Shown: piece after piece, positions 35,530 through 48,144 of the stretch
Layout: each line of letters starts with the position of its first letter
Numbering within the stretch: position 1 is the first letter of the stretch
Source of the DNA: Plectrocnemia conspersa
Taxonomy: Eukaryota; Arthropoda; Insecta; Trichoptera; Polycentropodidae
Length of the DNA: 64,000 nucleotides
Reading direction: 5' to 3'
NCBI GenBank assembly: GCA_009617715.1
Contig: VTFK01000506.1
Location: 124,001 to 188,000, forward strand
Notes under the pieces: generated by a model
Database searches by the model: none
What the model was told of the DNA's origin: nothing
What the model saw: the letters and a program-made list of their open reading frames with translations, nothing else
Made by a program: the position numbers and the translations under genes

Positions 35530-37030
35530 ATGTCCAAAATAATAATAACGCATTCTTTCACATGCAATGAAAATGCTTTTAAAATGATTATCTGAAATAC
35601 AAGATATACGATATTAAATAGAAATGCTTAACTTTTTAATGGAGAAGTAGTATGAATATATTAATACAATATTGATTAAGTCATATTCATGAATATATCG
35701 TGACTGAAATATCGGAATTAGTAATTATTACATATAATTGTAATTCTGATCGATCATTACAGATTAGATTTACTTATATTTTTTTATGAATATCGTAATG
35801 ATTAATTTGTACAAAGCTCTCTAATAATGAGTTACCCCAGCCCATATTGAATATCAACAAAAAATATGCATAAAATATTTGGGACGGATACTTTTAGATT
35901 AACGTATATTAAAAAAACATACCACTGATTTCATAAATATGAATAATAATAATAATTTAATTCTTTCCTTTAAATTTAATTAAATATATACTTTTTAATC
36001 GTTAGTCATCGACAATTGTATTGTTGAAAGGGTATTTTATTCTTAATATAAAACCAGTGGTAATCCTTAATGTGACCGAATATTTTACTAGCTAATCCTT
36101 TCTGCCTCACTATCAGAACCCAATTGAGATTTATCGCAGCACGGAAAAAAATATACGATACAAATTGTCCAATTGATATTCTTGTAGCATTTATTTTTGT
36201 CTTTGTATTTCTGTTGAAATAATGACTTGTCCTGAATTCCAAATTAGCCTCGAGGGCATCTTATACTTAAGAGTCGCATTCAAAATGTCCAATTATACGT
36301 TTTTTTTAATACGGCGAATGAAGACCAAACGAGCACTCGCTTTGTGTTTTTCCTACGGTCGTTGGCGTTGTCTACTTGTAGAGCTGCAACTGGAAACTTG
36401 AGTCAACTTTTGATCGTAATAATTGTGACTACTTATCTTTTTCTACTTTTTAATAATATTTTGCGATTTATTTTCAAGTTGCTTTTTTATGCTCTCATCC
36501 AGTTTATTATTAATATAAAACATATTACACGACCTTAATATTGACATTAAAGATTTTTTTATTATAAATTTTATAGCTAACACAGCACTTCAAAATACTT
36601 TATAATTAAATTTGGCTGTAAGGACATAAGCCACAGATCACATATTAAATTTATTAGTTCAATTTAATTGACATCTGAATTAATAATTAATATCAATAAT
36701 ATTGGATATTTTTAATATGAAGATTAAATTAATAATATAGTAAATTTACTAATTATAGAAAAATCATATTGCATGATTTAAATAAATAATTGCAAAAAAT
36801 AATTATTATAAAAATAATTATAAGCAAAATATAATATATCACAAGTTGCATATTATTTACAAATGTCGAATTTTCCTAAAAACCTTTTAATGGAATAAAT
36901 CAATGTGATTAAAAAGTATTTAATGGACATAAATATTTTTAAGACATTAAAATAATAATTTTGCACATAATAATCAACAATTCCCCCACTCCTTGCATAA
37001 CGCTAGCGTCCCCACGATCATTCGGAAGTC
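35530..37030. other. AT-rich with a small GC-richer patch (36250-36420)
   Basis: Nothing supportable. The patch has no paired splice sites. Confidence 0.4.
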
Positions 37031-37032
37031 AG

Positions 37033-37170
37033 TTAACCCTTCGAGTGCACGCATAGTTTTCTCGGCGCGCCGATTGCATACTCGTACATTGGACAATTAT
37101 TATTATTTTATTTGAGTACAGTTAAAAATCCAAACCATTGATTCTAATAAAACAGGTAAGTGTTCCTACG
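37033..37170 (+). repeat. TTAACCCTTCGAG-type terminus with a nearby splice donor
   Basis: TTAA at 37033 is followed by CCCTTCGAGTGCACGC and a GC-rich block (ctcggcgcgccg). At 37155, aaaacag|gtaagtg is a near-perfect donor with no obvious upstream frame. The layout would suit the left end of a TTAA element with an untranslated first exon. A second start of the same kind in the same orientation is at 38334. No inverted partner was found. Confidence 0.3.
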
Positions 37171-38333
37171 TTTCATAGCTTTTTGTTGCAGTTTCTGTCA
37201 TATTAAACACACAATATTGTTTTGAATAAGTACCATTTTTTAGTACTTTTTCCTATTTTTTTTTTATAATTTTGAGTTCGTTAGTTATATTTCCCACTAC
37301 ATTTTAATGTATATTTTATATACTATTGTATTGTAAGCTTTATATTTAACGTTTAGGCCTTTATCTATATGATACATGTAAAATTGGCTGCGGATTTTTG
37401 CGGTTTTTAACACATTGCATACCATTATTCTTAAAAATGGTACGCTGCTTAGTCGCGAAAGTTAGGACCTAAACGTTTTAAACTATTATAACTTTTTAAT
37501 TAGGTAACGTGTTAACGTCAAATTTAAAATACAGTTTTATAATGATTGTGATTTTTTAATAATATGAAAGCAATGGTAAAATCAGTAAACCTCAAATTGT
37601 GGATCGCGTACTAATAAAATAAAATAAAAATTTGTTTAGAATCACCAAATATACACAAACGATACCATGGATAATAAAATACTAGACAAATACTTTTTCT
37701 TGGTTAAAAAACAGCAAATATTAAACTTTGTGACATATACAATTTATTTTTTATTTTTAACACTTGACGCGGCAAAATTCGCACGACCGTTCAACACGGA
37801 ATTCATCTTCCTCGCGCCTACAATTTAAGAAATACATTAAATACTTATTAAAATAAAATTGCATGAATTATTTCATGAAAAATAAAAAAATATTTTTTTT
37901 TTTAAAAAGCTTTTTTTTTTATAATGTATTTTTTAACACTTATAATATTATATTTTTAACTAAGATCACTTATGGAATCAACTAAAGTGAAGAAATAATT
38001 TTGGCCGCCCAGATCGGGCAAATACCCCAAAGTGCATCGATTGGATGAATATTTGCTGTCTTTACTTTTATAAACTATATTTTTCAGGAACATGTCCTAT
38101 AAAAATATATTGTACAATTTCATCAAATTAGTTAAAGTTGAAATCACTTTTTAGCTATATTAATTTTTAGTGTTTTCACAAGTCTTTTTTAAATGTCATG
38201 ATTTTAAAAACAACATAAACTAAAGTAATCTAATCAATAGACATTTTTCAGTTAAAAAAAATAAAATATTTATCGATTAGCTAGCATATGTATAAAAGCT
38301 AATATGTATATTAAAATTCTGTTAATAATAAGA
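37171..38333. other. AT-rich stretch between two TTAACCC motifs
   Basis: Two short GC-richer patches (37770..37830 and 38000..38050). No transposase trace recognised. Confidence 0.35.
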
Positions 38334-38584
38334 TTAACCCTTTGCACTTGTATTTTTTTTAGGTTAGGACAGTGCCAATTTGTATTTATTTTGAGGATTT
38401 TTTAGGTCTAATTGGAAGTAAAAATTAAATAAAACTTGTTTTGACAAAATAAAATTAGTACAGCATAAATATAATATATTTTCAGTATTATAGTTAAAAA
38501 GCATTTAATTAAATATTAAAAACATATTTTAATTTAAATACTTTAACCAGATTTTTTTATTGTACTTTTCGTTAAAATAAATCG

Positions 38585-39001
38585 TTAACCATAAATAACA
38601 CAATATTTATTTATATCATGAAATTTATACGCATGAAATACTCTGAGTTGCAATACTATATTACAAATCATATACATCCTGTATAAAGCTTTTCCCTTCG
38701 ACCCGTCGTAATATTTGGTGTGTGGGTAATAATGTAATAATAACATTTTCAACATGCAATTTGTGCCAAGCACATAAGATATTCGCATACAATAATAATA
38801 TTCACAAGTTAGTCCCGAAGTCGGAAAGGACCCTACGCGCCACGCCAGAACAGAATAAGAAACAACATTTAAAGCGCTATAAGTGACATCACGGTTGACA
38901 ATCACAGGACGACGAGTAGAGAGAAGGACATCCTCCTGATCCTCTTTACAATATTTCCTTATCAGATCGCCGACCGTCCTCACAACAGTCCTCTTACACA
39001 C
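38585..39001 (-). CDS. Longest ORF in the window (138 codons), not recognised
   Basis: The frame begins MCKRTVVRTVGDLIRKYC and its first 60 codons lie in a GC-richer island with ordinary-looking, charged protein sequence (KEDQEDVLL). The later part becomes Tyr/Cys/Met-rich as the DNA turns AT-rich, suggesting that only the first half, if any, is coding. No upstream acceptor, promoter or poly(A) signal is convincing. It may be a decayed transposon or gene fragment, or chance in an island. Confidence 0.18.
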   Translation of the reverse strand: MCKRTVVRTVGDLIRKYCKEDQEDVLLSTRRPVIVNRDVTYSALNVVSYSVLAWRVGSFPTSGLTCEYYYCMRISYVLGTNCMLKMLLLHYYPHTKYYDGSKGKALYRMYMICNIVLQLRVFHAYKFHDINKYCVIYG

Positions 39002-40586
39002 TCAGTGCCGAGTGGAATTCACAATCTGATCTACGAGTGCTCTTGACCCGCTCGTCTCTCTCATGAAAATATATTATGTTTTTTTTCTATTCACAGAAAT
39101 AAGGAATTAACGACGTAAGGGTGAGAGAAAAGAGGAGAGAGAGAGAGAAGCATAAGGTTTTCTGTGTTGCGAGAATCACCTCAACATACTGAAATTATTG
39201 CTTAAGATATTTATTATATTTTAATATAAAGGAGGTAGGAGAAGCAGCCATACTTCTTTCTTTATTACATTATATTGCTTATGGTATATTGTGTGTATGA
39301 ATTATTGGTCCACCCTTCTGTCGGTGAAACGATTACGTCCTATTCACTACACACGGTTATAGTGCGATCACTTATAGTACATTAACCGATAGGTCTAAAA
39401 GTATTTAGTCCAACATGTTTTAACGCGTCCATAAAATATTATTTTCTCATTATTCTCGGTATTCGGGTCATAATTAAGAAATGTTGAACTTGAATGATCA
39501 AATAGATTATAAATATATTAATAAATAAGATTACTTAAAATAAAATCACTCTTGTGGATTTTATTATCGAGTTGTACTTAATGCAAAAACATTACACAAA
39601 TAGTTAAATTATTATCAATTCAGATAACTCCCATATTATTGATATAAAAACGAGTTATTATTTTGCACATCCTATATTTGCACTACTTAGCACAATATTG
39701 TGTATATGTACATATACATATATACTTGAACAAATCTCCGCTTTGCAATATGAACGTGCTTAAAAAGCTCCCTTTCAGCGCGCGCCTGTGTGAGCTTTTT
39801 TTTTCCTATTTGTCTGGTATAATATTTTAGCCAAATAAAACACATACACACCACGAACACGCATACATGCACACCCAGTAACGGGAGATCAAACGTGAAT
39901 AATGCGAACTTTCGGATGGCGGATGTAATTGAGCGTTTTCCAAAATGTGAAACGTGACTAACAATAATGACATGGCGCAGTGCGACTGTCTGCTGAAATA
40001 GGCCAATTTGTTACATTCTTTCAATGTATACGTATGTACATAAAATACACTTTTTCTTATATCGTTTGTGTAAATAAAGCATTGTTTCGAACGTTGCGAT
40101 TTTGCTTAGTGCCGATGCTTCAAAATAATTGGATAGATGGAGCTTTGAGATAGTATTACACGAAAACATTGAAAATAAATCAGGCATTGTAGTTTTTTTG
40201 TTAGAAAACGACCACAAGACCAGTGGTATTTCACGTGTTTAGACGTTTCCTAAAATATGATATACCATAAGCACGTTCTATAAACTCGCAGATACGTATA
40301 TAGTAAAACATCTGGGAATAACATAAATGTCATTTAAAAAACTTTTGCCCCCTAATCTAATAACACAAGCAGTGTCTAATCTTTATTTAATATTATGGTG
40401 TATTATTAATATACCATAAATTATTTAGAAATTAATTTAAAATAGTTTTAATATACAACTACATAAAAAAATCGTGTTGGAATTAAAAATAAATATTAGA
40501 CATTATTTACAATGGTAAAATATCTCTTATTTTAAGTTTAGTTTAACCTGTCAATTTTCACTTGGTTAAAAATAGAACGTAATTAT
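39002..40586. other. AT-rich with a GC-richer island (about 39660-40000)
   Basis: A (GA)n tract lies at about 39133..39150. The island carries overlapping chance minus frames without splice support. Confidence 0.3.
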
Positions 40587-40587
40587 A

Positions 40588-40614
40588 ACAGAAACGACCT
40601 TAGGTCGTTTCTGT
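40588..40614. repeat. Perfect palindrome, 13-bp arms, 1-nt centre
   Basis: ACAGAAACGACCT, one T, then AGGTCGTTTCTGT. It adjoins a second, longer palindrome one base away. Perfect arms imply recent origin or maintained function. Confidence 0.9.
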
Positions 40615-40615
40615 T

Positions 40616-40657
40616 TATAAATAGCAACCAGTTAATAATAACTGGTTGCTATTTATA
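40616..40657. repeat. Perfect hairpin, 19-bp arms, 4-nt loop
   Basis: The arm TATAAATAGCAACCAGTTA (40616..40634) is followed by the loop ATAA and its exact reverse complement (40639..40657). The total is 42 bp, the same geometry as the hairpin at 60718..60759 with unrelated sequence. Confidence 0.92.
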
Positions 40658-40679
40658 ACTTAAAAGGGTTCTCTATCTC

Positions 40680-42500
40680 GATTTTTTGTGACATATTTTA
40701 GTACGACTTAAATTTGATGCAATAAATAAATATACTGAGAGAATCAGTTATAAATAAAAATAACACATATAAAAAATAAAATTGTTAATAAATTATTAAA
40801 CGGTGAATATGAACCAAACTGTTTGAAATGTTTTAAACACCTTTAGCTTAATCGTTTGATATTTTAGAACTTTATTAATTAAAAGGCTGAGTATAATAGA
40901 CTTCGGCATTTTATATTACGCGCTTCTATTTAATTGACGTTATTTAAAGCATTTTCGTCGCTTTTCATTGATGGGGATCGTGTTACAATATTTATTTTAG
41001 AGTGTTAAACCTGTTATATCTTCCTAGCCGCATCACCCGACAATAATTTTTAAGGGCTGTATATAGAATATAATTTAATATTTATTTTTAACGACAATGT
41101 AATCCATATTATCTAAAGGTAGATTAGAACTTTAATTTTAACAAAAAAAATAGCGTATTATTCTTAATGTGAACACTGAACTTGTTTTTTCGATACCATA
41201 ACAAGACATACAGACAGTTGTAGTCATTAATTTTCATTGCATGTAAATAATTTTGTGTAATAATGTTTGGTTATCTGCAGTTCATCCAATAAAACGTGCT
41301 TCAACATTTGTTTACATGAGTGCCAGATAAAAGCACAAGTCTTTTTTTTTTCATTGATTGGTATCCAATGATGAATACTGGGTTGTTTACAACAACATGG
41401 TATGAAAAAGACTACTTATGAACTTGTAATGTTGCAATTAATTAATAAAATTAAACACTGCTTTTAAAAAGCTGAAACCTCAGTTAATAAACAGATAAAA
41501 AAATAGTTTTTCAACATGCCAAAACACGACTTCATTTGACAATTAAAACGATTATAAGCTAAAATAATTATTTAATTGCGATATGTTTTTACCCCTCAAT
41601 ATTTATTTGTTTAGGCCATTGCATTTTTATAATAACAAAAATTAGTAGAAAAACTAGAAAATCTCCTAATTTATTTGCTGCATCAAAGTTAATAAATAAG
41701 CTGATAGAAAGATCAATGCAATTCAATTTAAAACCATATAAAAAATATTATTATCAACATCAGTACTCAATTTTGTATTAATGATTTTATGATTTAAACA
41801 ATACTATGAGAGATACGATTAAAATTTTAACCCATTGGTTTTTTAATTTATTCCAGATAAACATATAATTTTGACTAATAATATTTATTTTTTAGGTCAA
41901 CTTCATAAAAATTCGATATAGGTAATATTTAAAAATGTAAGCTATTAAATTATATCAATCTTATTGTATTACCCATAGGCATCAAAGTAAATAATGAGAA
42001 GCTTCGAAATGAGGAATCACTGTTACGTAAACATTTTAAGGATGAGTGACGTAGCAATGAAGACCTTTAATATTATATTATACAAACTCTTATGATATTA
42101 TCTATATATATATAATATAAATTTGGCAAAGTATTTAAAGAAATTGATTTATATGACATCGCTGAAGATACAAAAGATCCTCGTAAATATAATATTGTTG
42201 TGTAGTTAAAAAAGTTATTTTCTTATGGTACTACTTTATTTTTTGCCATTTTATTCTTCTATCGTTTTGCTTTTATCAAGCTACATATATATAAATAGTA
42301 TACAATATTATGCGAGGTTTGAGAAACTGAGATTTAAAACGGGACGTTTTTAAGTTAAGTAGCAACTTAAAACATTAAAAATGGCAATGTTAAATATGTT
42401 AGTACATATTAAAAATAGTTTTAGTTTAGCATTTGAGTAAATAAAATACGAATCAACCATAGTTATTATGATATTACATATATATGATTTTTATTTTTAT
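40680..42500. other. AT-rich stretch, no feature seen
   Basis: Nothing recognisable. Confidence 0.5.
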
Positions 42501-42507
42501 TTTTTAG

Positions 42508-42663
42508 CAACGTCACAAATGAGCGCGGTCAAATGGGCGTGCGTCAAAAGAGCGCTGCGTCATAAGAGCGTTTACCAAAGTAGCGCTGTAACAAAATAGC
42601 GTGCGTCAAATGCGCAGATAGTCATATGAGCGCTTAACAAAAAAGAGCACGTCATAAGAGCGC
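42508..42663 (+). repeat. Cluster of about ten GTCA-NAA-AGCGC motifs
   Basis: Within 156 bp the pattern gtcaNaaNgagcgc recurs with small variations: gtcacaaatgagcgc, gtcaaatgggcg, gtcaaaagagcgc, gtcataagagcg, caaagtagcgc, caaaatagcg, gtcaaatgcgc, gtcatatgagcgc, caaaaaagagc, gtcataagagcgc. The spacing is 14-20 bp and all units face the same way. Such arrays are known as subterminal transposase-binding repeats or as terminal minisatellites. The owner is not identified. Confidence 0.75.
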
Positions 42664-42974
42664 AAAAGTACTTGGAGAAAATCAATTAATGAATATTTTA
42701 GGAATTAGGTATACAAAATATATGAAAATTGTGAGAAATTTACAAAGAATAAAAAATCACGAGATATAGGCGGTAAAATTTTATGTGCCAAAGCGTAATG
42801 ACGATTAAAATGATTAGCCAATGAAAACATTATTATTTATTAAAAATTAGGTACATATGAAAGTATGGCTCCCCATCCCCATTTTGTACTAAAATGAAAC
42901 GCTGATTTTGAATTTATCATTAGATTTGTTCTGTAATGTTCCATTAAATTGACAAATAATTATCGACTCGACTT

Positions 42975-43018
42975 GCAGGTATATGACCCGCAGGTATAGG
43001 GCAGGTATATGACCCGCC
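42975..43018 (+). repeat. Short GGTATATGACCCGC repeat
   Basis: CAGGTATATGACCCG occurs at 42976 and 43002, with a partial copy (caggtatagg) between them. A small local duplication. Confidence 0.7.
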
Positions 43019-43371
43019 AGACTTTTATTTAATTTATTTAGACAACTACACTTTATCGTGAATGGCAAAAACAAGCACAATATAAATTTTAAGCGCAAAG
43101 TGTAAGATAAATAAATTCATCAGTGTATTTAAAAGGGTAAGTTGATAAGAGTAATTTTCATAGAAACGTACTTAGTTCGTTTAATCATTTTTTGATTTTA
43201 AGTTTCAGTGTACTAAATTATTAGCTTCTGAGTTGCATTGCGGCATTCAAAGGATATGAAAATATGCTTTGCGGCCCGCATTAAAATTTTATTAAAGACC
43301 ACTGTTCTTCAGCATATACATAAACCACGCTCCATATTCCCAGCTTGATTGTTTTTGTTTTCATTATTTAG

Positions 43372-43558
43372 ATACTGCGTAAATTACGTTCAGAATACCC
43401 GTCTACGTTGGGATAGTTCGAATAACCCGACTCCGTGGATATCGTATTTTTGCGAGCCGACACCGCCCGGAGATAAATTTTTAATCGCCTCGCTAAATGG
43501 GCGAATGCAGTTTCGAAATGAAAACGCTAGCTCTCTCGGTGATTTACGCCCAGTCTAA
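43372..43558 (+). CDS. Candidate terminal exon, plus strand
   Basis: A strong acceptor, tgtttttgttttcattatttag, ends at 43371. After one leftover base the frame is open for 61 codons to a TAA at 43556. It includes TRLRWDSSNNPTPW and FCEPTPPGDKFLIASLNG. This lies in a GC-richer island (43350..43660) and reads like ordinary protein. The nearest AATAAA-like signal (ataataaaa, about 43865) is some 300 bp on. It could be a last exon or a coincidence in regulatory DNA. Family not recognised. Confidence 0.3.
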
Positions 43559-43669
43559 ATGAAAACATTTGTTATCTGGCGTCGTTTTCAAAATCGGCAC
43601 ACTTTCTACACAAAGGGTCGTCCCTAACGGACAATGCCATGGGCGCGGCAAAAGGGTGGCATCGAAATC

Positions 43670-45240
43670 ATCCCAAACCGAGATAGATCAAAATTTAAAA
43701 TAGTCGGATCCTTAAACGTATAAGTACAATTTAAGATTAAAATAAAATTATTATGATACTGAATTAAATGAGAGGAATTGGTAGAATGTTTTAATATAAC
43801 TGTAGCATCGATTGTTTTATTTTGACTACGGATTTTAGGATTCAAGGATGGTTCATTTCAAAGATAATAAAAATTGTATATACATGAAAATATAGTACAA
43901 TGTAAAAATAATATTTTATTAAATTTACTTTAATCTAGATATGTACATATTTTTGCGAAGACTTCAATTAAAAATATTCATTTTTACGGTTACTTTTTAA
44001 TGTATTTAAAAATAATCTAATAAAATATCTAAATTGTATTTGTATTTCATTAACAATCAGTGGATCTCCAATATTGGTTTTGCTTGACATTCACCAAACT
44101 CGTATTAGCTTTGTGCCATACATATATAAATACCCATAATAAAGATAAAACATTGTGATACTGTCTACTTCTTTTTATAGTAATTTTAAAACCCAAAATC
44201 TTAATGAAAGTCCATCGTTATTAATCAACCGTTTATCGCTAGCATTGTTTTGCAAATATATTTTACATTTTTATTTCAATAACTTATTTTTTCGCTAAAG
44301 AAATTTAGCGCAAATATAAAATTATAAATCGCAATTTTTGTATTGCGTTGATCAACGTTATCTTATTTTTAAGAAAAAAAAATCACTACGCAAGTGGATA
44401 TATAAAAAATAAAACATCTATCCATAAATTTAATTTATTAAAGAAAATGTTTTACATTTAAGCTATGCATAAATTTTAGATTGAAAACAAATTTATAAAG
44501 GATAACAAAATAGCGTGCAATGTTCATATGTAGATTTGTATTTCTAATTAATTCGCATGAATTTAATTTTATTATTACATGTTTTAATTTACATAAAATA
44601 CTGTATAATACTATATTTTTTTTTTATAATTTACACTACTTATTTTTTCTTATTATTTCAAGCAATCAATAAATTTAAATTAAAAGTAATTTATAATAAA
44701 CCTATATAAAATATATTAAAATTATCATATTTATTAAATACATGGGGCAAATAGTAATCCCAGCAAATTAAACCAGACTCACATAAATGTACATAATAAT
44801 GAAAGGCTCAATTGTAGGGTAAGACAATGTGATGCCATATCAACGGTGTTATTTAATCTTATGATAGAAACTCTGATAGTATAATTAAATCTAAAATACC
44901 ACGTAACTCTTTGTGAGTCTTGTACAATTGTCATATAATCGACTATTTTTTTCCTACCTGCCTTTATATACATTTGTATATTCCAAATAAGAATAATATA
45001 TATATTTGCAATCTTAACTTTAATTTAAGTGTATTCGCCGAATATTAATGTTGGCAAAGATACAGAAAGCATAACAACAAAACAGCTGCGTAAGAAGTTT
45101 TTAGAATTACAATTTTATCGCCAATTAATAAATATATCTTTTATATTGCTACAATATTTTAAGTTAATATCACAATATGTAAAGTTACTCCCTAAAAACA
45201 TTTTTTATTGTTAAAATAACTATTAGAATATAAATAAACA
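43670..45240. other. AT-rich stretch, no feature seen
   Basis: Nothing recognisable. Confidence 0.5.
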
Positions 45241-45339
45241 GTAAGTGAAAATGCTAAAATTTGATATTAAGTTAGTAAAAAAGCTGTCTTTAAAATTTTC
45301 TACCGTTTTTTTTACAAAAAATTTTATTTTTCTGTTTTT

Positions 45340-45712
45340 TTTTTCTCAAAAATACAAGCTTTTTAATACCGTTTATTTTTTTGACTGTTTATTTAATATT
45401 GCCAAAAATTCAAACGAGCACGTATTTATTATATTTTTATAATAATTTATTTAATTGACAAAACCAAATACAAATATATTTTCCACATTTTTTTAGCTTC
45501 ATCATTAAATGTATTTTTAATATGAATATCATTTTTTTTGCATTTTAAAAACTACATATTGTTATTTTTTCACGAAAGATATAAACCTTAACGATATATT
45601 TTTTGTCAAAAATTCAAGCTTTTTAATAGTTTGGCCGGTTATTTTTTTGTCAAAATATTTTTAAATGTTTATTTTATATTGCCGAAAATTTAAACTAACA
45701 CGTATTTTTTTG
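45340..45712 (+). repeat. AT-rich direct repeat, about 260-bp period
   Basis: The block tcaaaaat(a/t)caagctttttaata ... ttgcc(a/g)aaaatt(c/t)aaac ... acacgtattt occurs at 45345..45428 and 45605..45708. The copies are imperfect. The region is very T-rich, so some similarity is compositional, but the shared acgtattt and caagcttttt words in the same order support a true duplication. Confidence 0.5.
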
Positions 45713-46027
45713 GGAAAAAAATAAAAATTTTTGATGTTTTTTATTGTGAAATTCAATCAAAAAGGCAATCCCAAAAATTTTTACCGGTATATCTAATTTT
45801 TGTAGAAAATTTAAACAGAAAATTAAAAAAAAATTTTACCCGTTATTTTTAAGTAAAAAAATTTTTAATTTTCACCTTAATTTTTCATTTGAAAATATAA
45901 AGTTGCGCTAACGCTATTCATCTTGCAACGAAAGACTTACAATAAATAAATAAGAAGGAAAAAATGTTCAGACGGTACATATAGAAAATCAAAGATAAAA
46001 GTCATTTTAATTATAGATACTAGAGCG

Positions 46028-46580
46028 CAGTGCTTTTTAACATGGGGTGCGAGAAAGCTTTTCTCGAAGTTTTATAGATGTAATATAAAGTTCAAAACTA
46101 TCTTAAACTACTTCAATTTGACTCGACTAAACTATGTACTCTGAAGCCCGTGATAAGCTTTTATATATTTTTATACGTGATTTCTGATTATTATTTTCTT
46201 TATGCCATAACCTTTGCTATGTAAAAAAATTCTATGTTGCTTATGAATCTGAACAACATTTTATGTAACTTAAATCTTAAATTGTCAAAGTTAGAACATT
46301 TCAACAATCACTATGGTGGTGAAGCTGCAGATATTTACATATTGAACTCCAAAAGCACGATTTGATACCAACAGTGCTATCACAAAATTTGACGTTGCAG
46401 CAGTTCAAAAGCCCTTGTTAAAGGCTTCACATCAAGTGGTATATCTGTTTGCTATGAAAAACTCATACAATAGCTTAGGAATTGGTATATATTATTATTA
46501 AAAATTGCAAAATACTCGAATAACACAAATCAGTATTCGAATATTTAAATAGTCGGATTGAAGTGTTTATTTATAGACCA
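46028..46580 (+). mobile_element. hAT element relic with transposase scrap
   Basis: CAGTGCTTTTTAACATGGGG at 46028 closely resembles the usual hAT terminus (CAGTG-TTCTTAA-C-TGGGG). The plus frame at about 46390..46470 reads AVQKPLLKASHQVVYLFAM, matching the hAT transposase segment of the form kaLLkASy-vAylIAk found in ZBED5/FAM200-like proteins. A second hAT-style end, CAGTGTTTCTCATCAAAC, occurs at 46569, though in the same orientation. There is no target duplication, so the boundaries are approximate. Confidence 0.5.
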
Positions 46581-46896
46581 GTGTTTCTCATCAAACTAAA
46601 AGTTAAAGTGGCTGCATAACTTATTGATGAGATAAAATATGCAAATATATTTTAATTGACTTTATAAAAGTATCTAAGAACATTTCTTATGACCCACTGA
46701 TAAAAGTGTTTTCTTTGTATTTTTATGCTTTATTTCACTTAACGACTTAAAGATCTTCCCTAATTGGTAATTAAAATCCATCGCTATTTAAAAATCTCAT
46801 TTAAACGAGACTTAAGCAATGTCCGTTCTATATAACTCCACATTTTTTTTTAATTTATCGATCCTATTCCAACCCTGCGACCCACTCCACTCCTAG

Positions 46897-47030
46897 TTCG
46901 GGAATTGCGTTTCGGGCTGTGAGAGGCACACGCGATTAGCGCGAAACAAAAGTGGACGCTTTCCCGGTGCCGGCTCTGGATTGACCGGGGAAAAAGAATC
47001 CCCTCGGTGTGGGGTGCGCTTTGTCAGGGG
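46897..47030 (+). CDS. Candidate internal exon, plus strand
   Basis: A pyrimidine-rich acceptor, accctgcgacccactccactcctag, ends at 46896, and a consensus donor, CAGGGG|gtaagt, starts at 47031. Only one frame is open: 44 codons plus two bases, including FGNCVSGCERHTRLAR and GLTGEKESPRCG. The phase fits the candidate exon at 52735..52846 on the same strand. The surrounding 46860..47240 is the most GC-rich block of the window, where long frames arise more easily. A 5' leader exon or non-coding DNA is possible. Not recognised. Confidence 0.33.
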
Positions 47031-47039
47031 GTAAGTCTA

Positions 47040-48140
47040 TTGTTGGTCGTAAATACAGCCTCGGGGACGCTCGCGCGGTCCAATTCATCCCTCAAGTGGT
47101 GGCGCTTTATGCGGTTGACATTTAATATCGGCGCCACGGGCTCCAAACTCAAGTTTTGACCGAGCGCGTCATGCAAGGAATCCGGAAGGATTCTCAATCT
47201 AAATTGTTAGGCAGACTTCCTCTCACTCTCACTCTATCACCGTCTCCCTATTTGATGCTTGTTGGGTATTGTTGATGGTGCACAATTAAGATTAGCATTG
47301 TGATTGTATCGATCTGAGCTAAATATAGACTGCGAGACGAGTTCTTAGAAAAGTAGGTACTATGTATAAAAAGAACAGTAAGAAACTATAAATAAAATGG
47401 AATATTTAAATAGCTAGTATATGACTCTAAAACATATGCAAGGAAACATGCAGAGAGATTTAATCCATATTAGTGAATGAATGAGATTAAAAAAAATAAT
47501 AATTAATGAAAAAAACCAACCATATGATATTTATTAATAATTTTGATAGTACAATCCCTGTTATTAATTCTCTATATAAAATTCTTAGTTCAACTTTAAG
47601 ACAATTTTTTTTATAACCATATTGATTAAATAATAAAAAAATATTAGCAATGTCAAAAATTTTGTATGGGTTTCAAAATAAATCATATAAAAAAAGGTTA
47701 AAAATTTAAATTAAAACTACTTTAGGTTATTCAAAATAGTGCTATAAAAAATTGTTAAATTTGCCTTTCAATATTAAGATATATGTATGTACATATAATA
47801 TATATAAAATTTTTGCCTATAGCTATTCTACAAAAATATAAACTAATATAAACTAATAATAACCAAAAAAATTCTCGATAGAAAATTGATTATAAATATT
47901 TAATTTAAATTTAGAAAAAAGCTACATAATTAAGAAATTAAATATACCGATTAATGTATTACCTAAATCAACTATCAATAATTGCAAAGAAATTAAAAAA
48001 TATATATTAATAATATTAAGTTAATAAATAATTCATATATCATATTTCTATATAATTGTTATTTAAGTTTTTCTATAACATGTTTCTTATTTTTTTTTAT
48101 AATTTACTAATAAATATTTTGAGTGAACTTATTATATTTT
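47040..48140. other. Tail of the GC-rich island, then AT-rich
   Basis: The island continues to about 47240, without further splice-bounded frames. After that nothing is recognisable. Confidence 0.4.
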
Positions 48141-48144
48141 TGTG

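Noticed and set aside
39002..39045. Similarity between caatctgatctacgagtgc (39023, plus) and the exon at 890 (minus)
   Set aside because: Only about 20 bases match and the flanks differ. Too short to call a duplicated exon or repeat.
40560..40680. Helitron 3' end marked by the hairpins
   Set aside because: No CTRR terminus lies at the expected distance on either strand, and no 5' TC end was seen.
42508..42663. CRISPR-like array
   Set aside because: Units are short, degenerate and have no unique spacers. The genome is eukaryotic.
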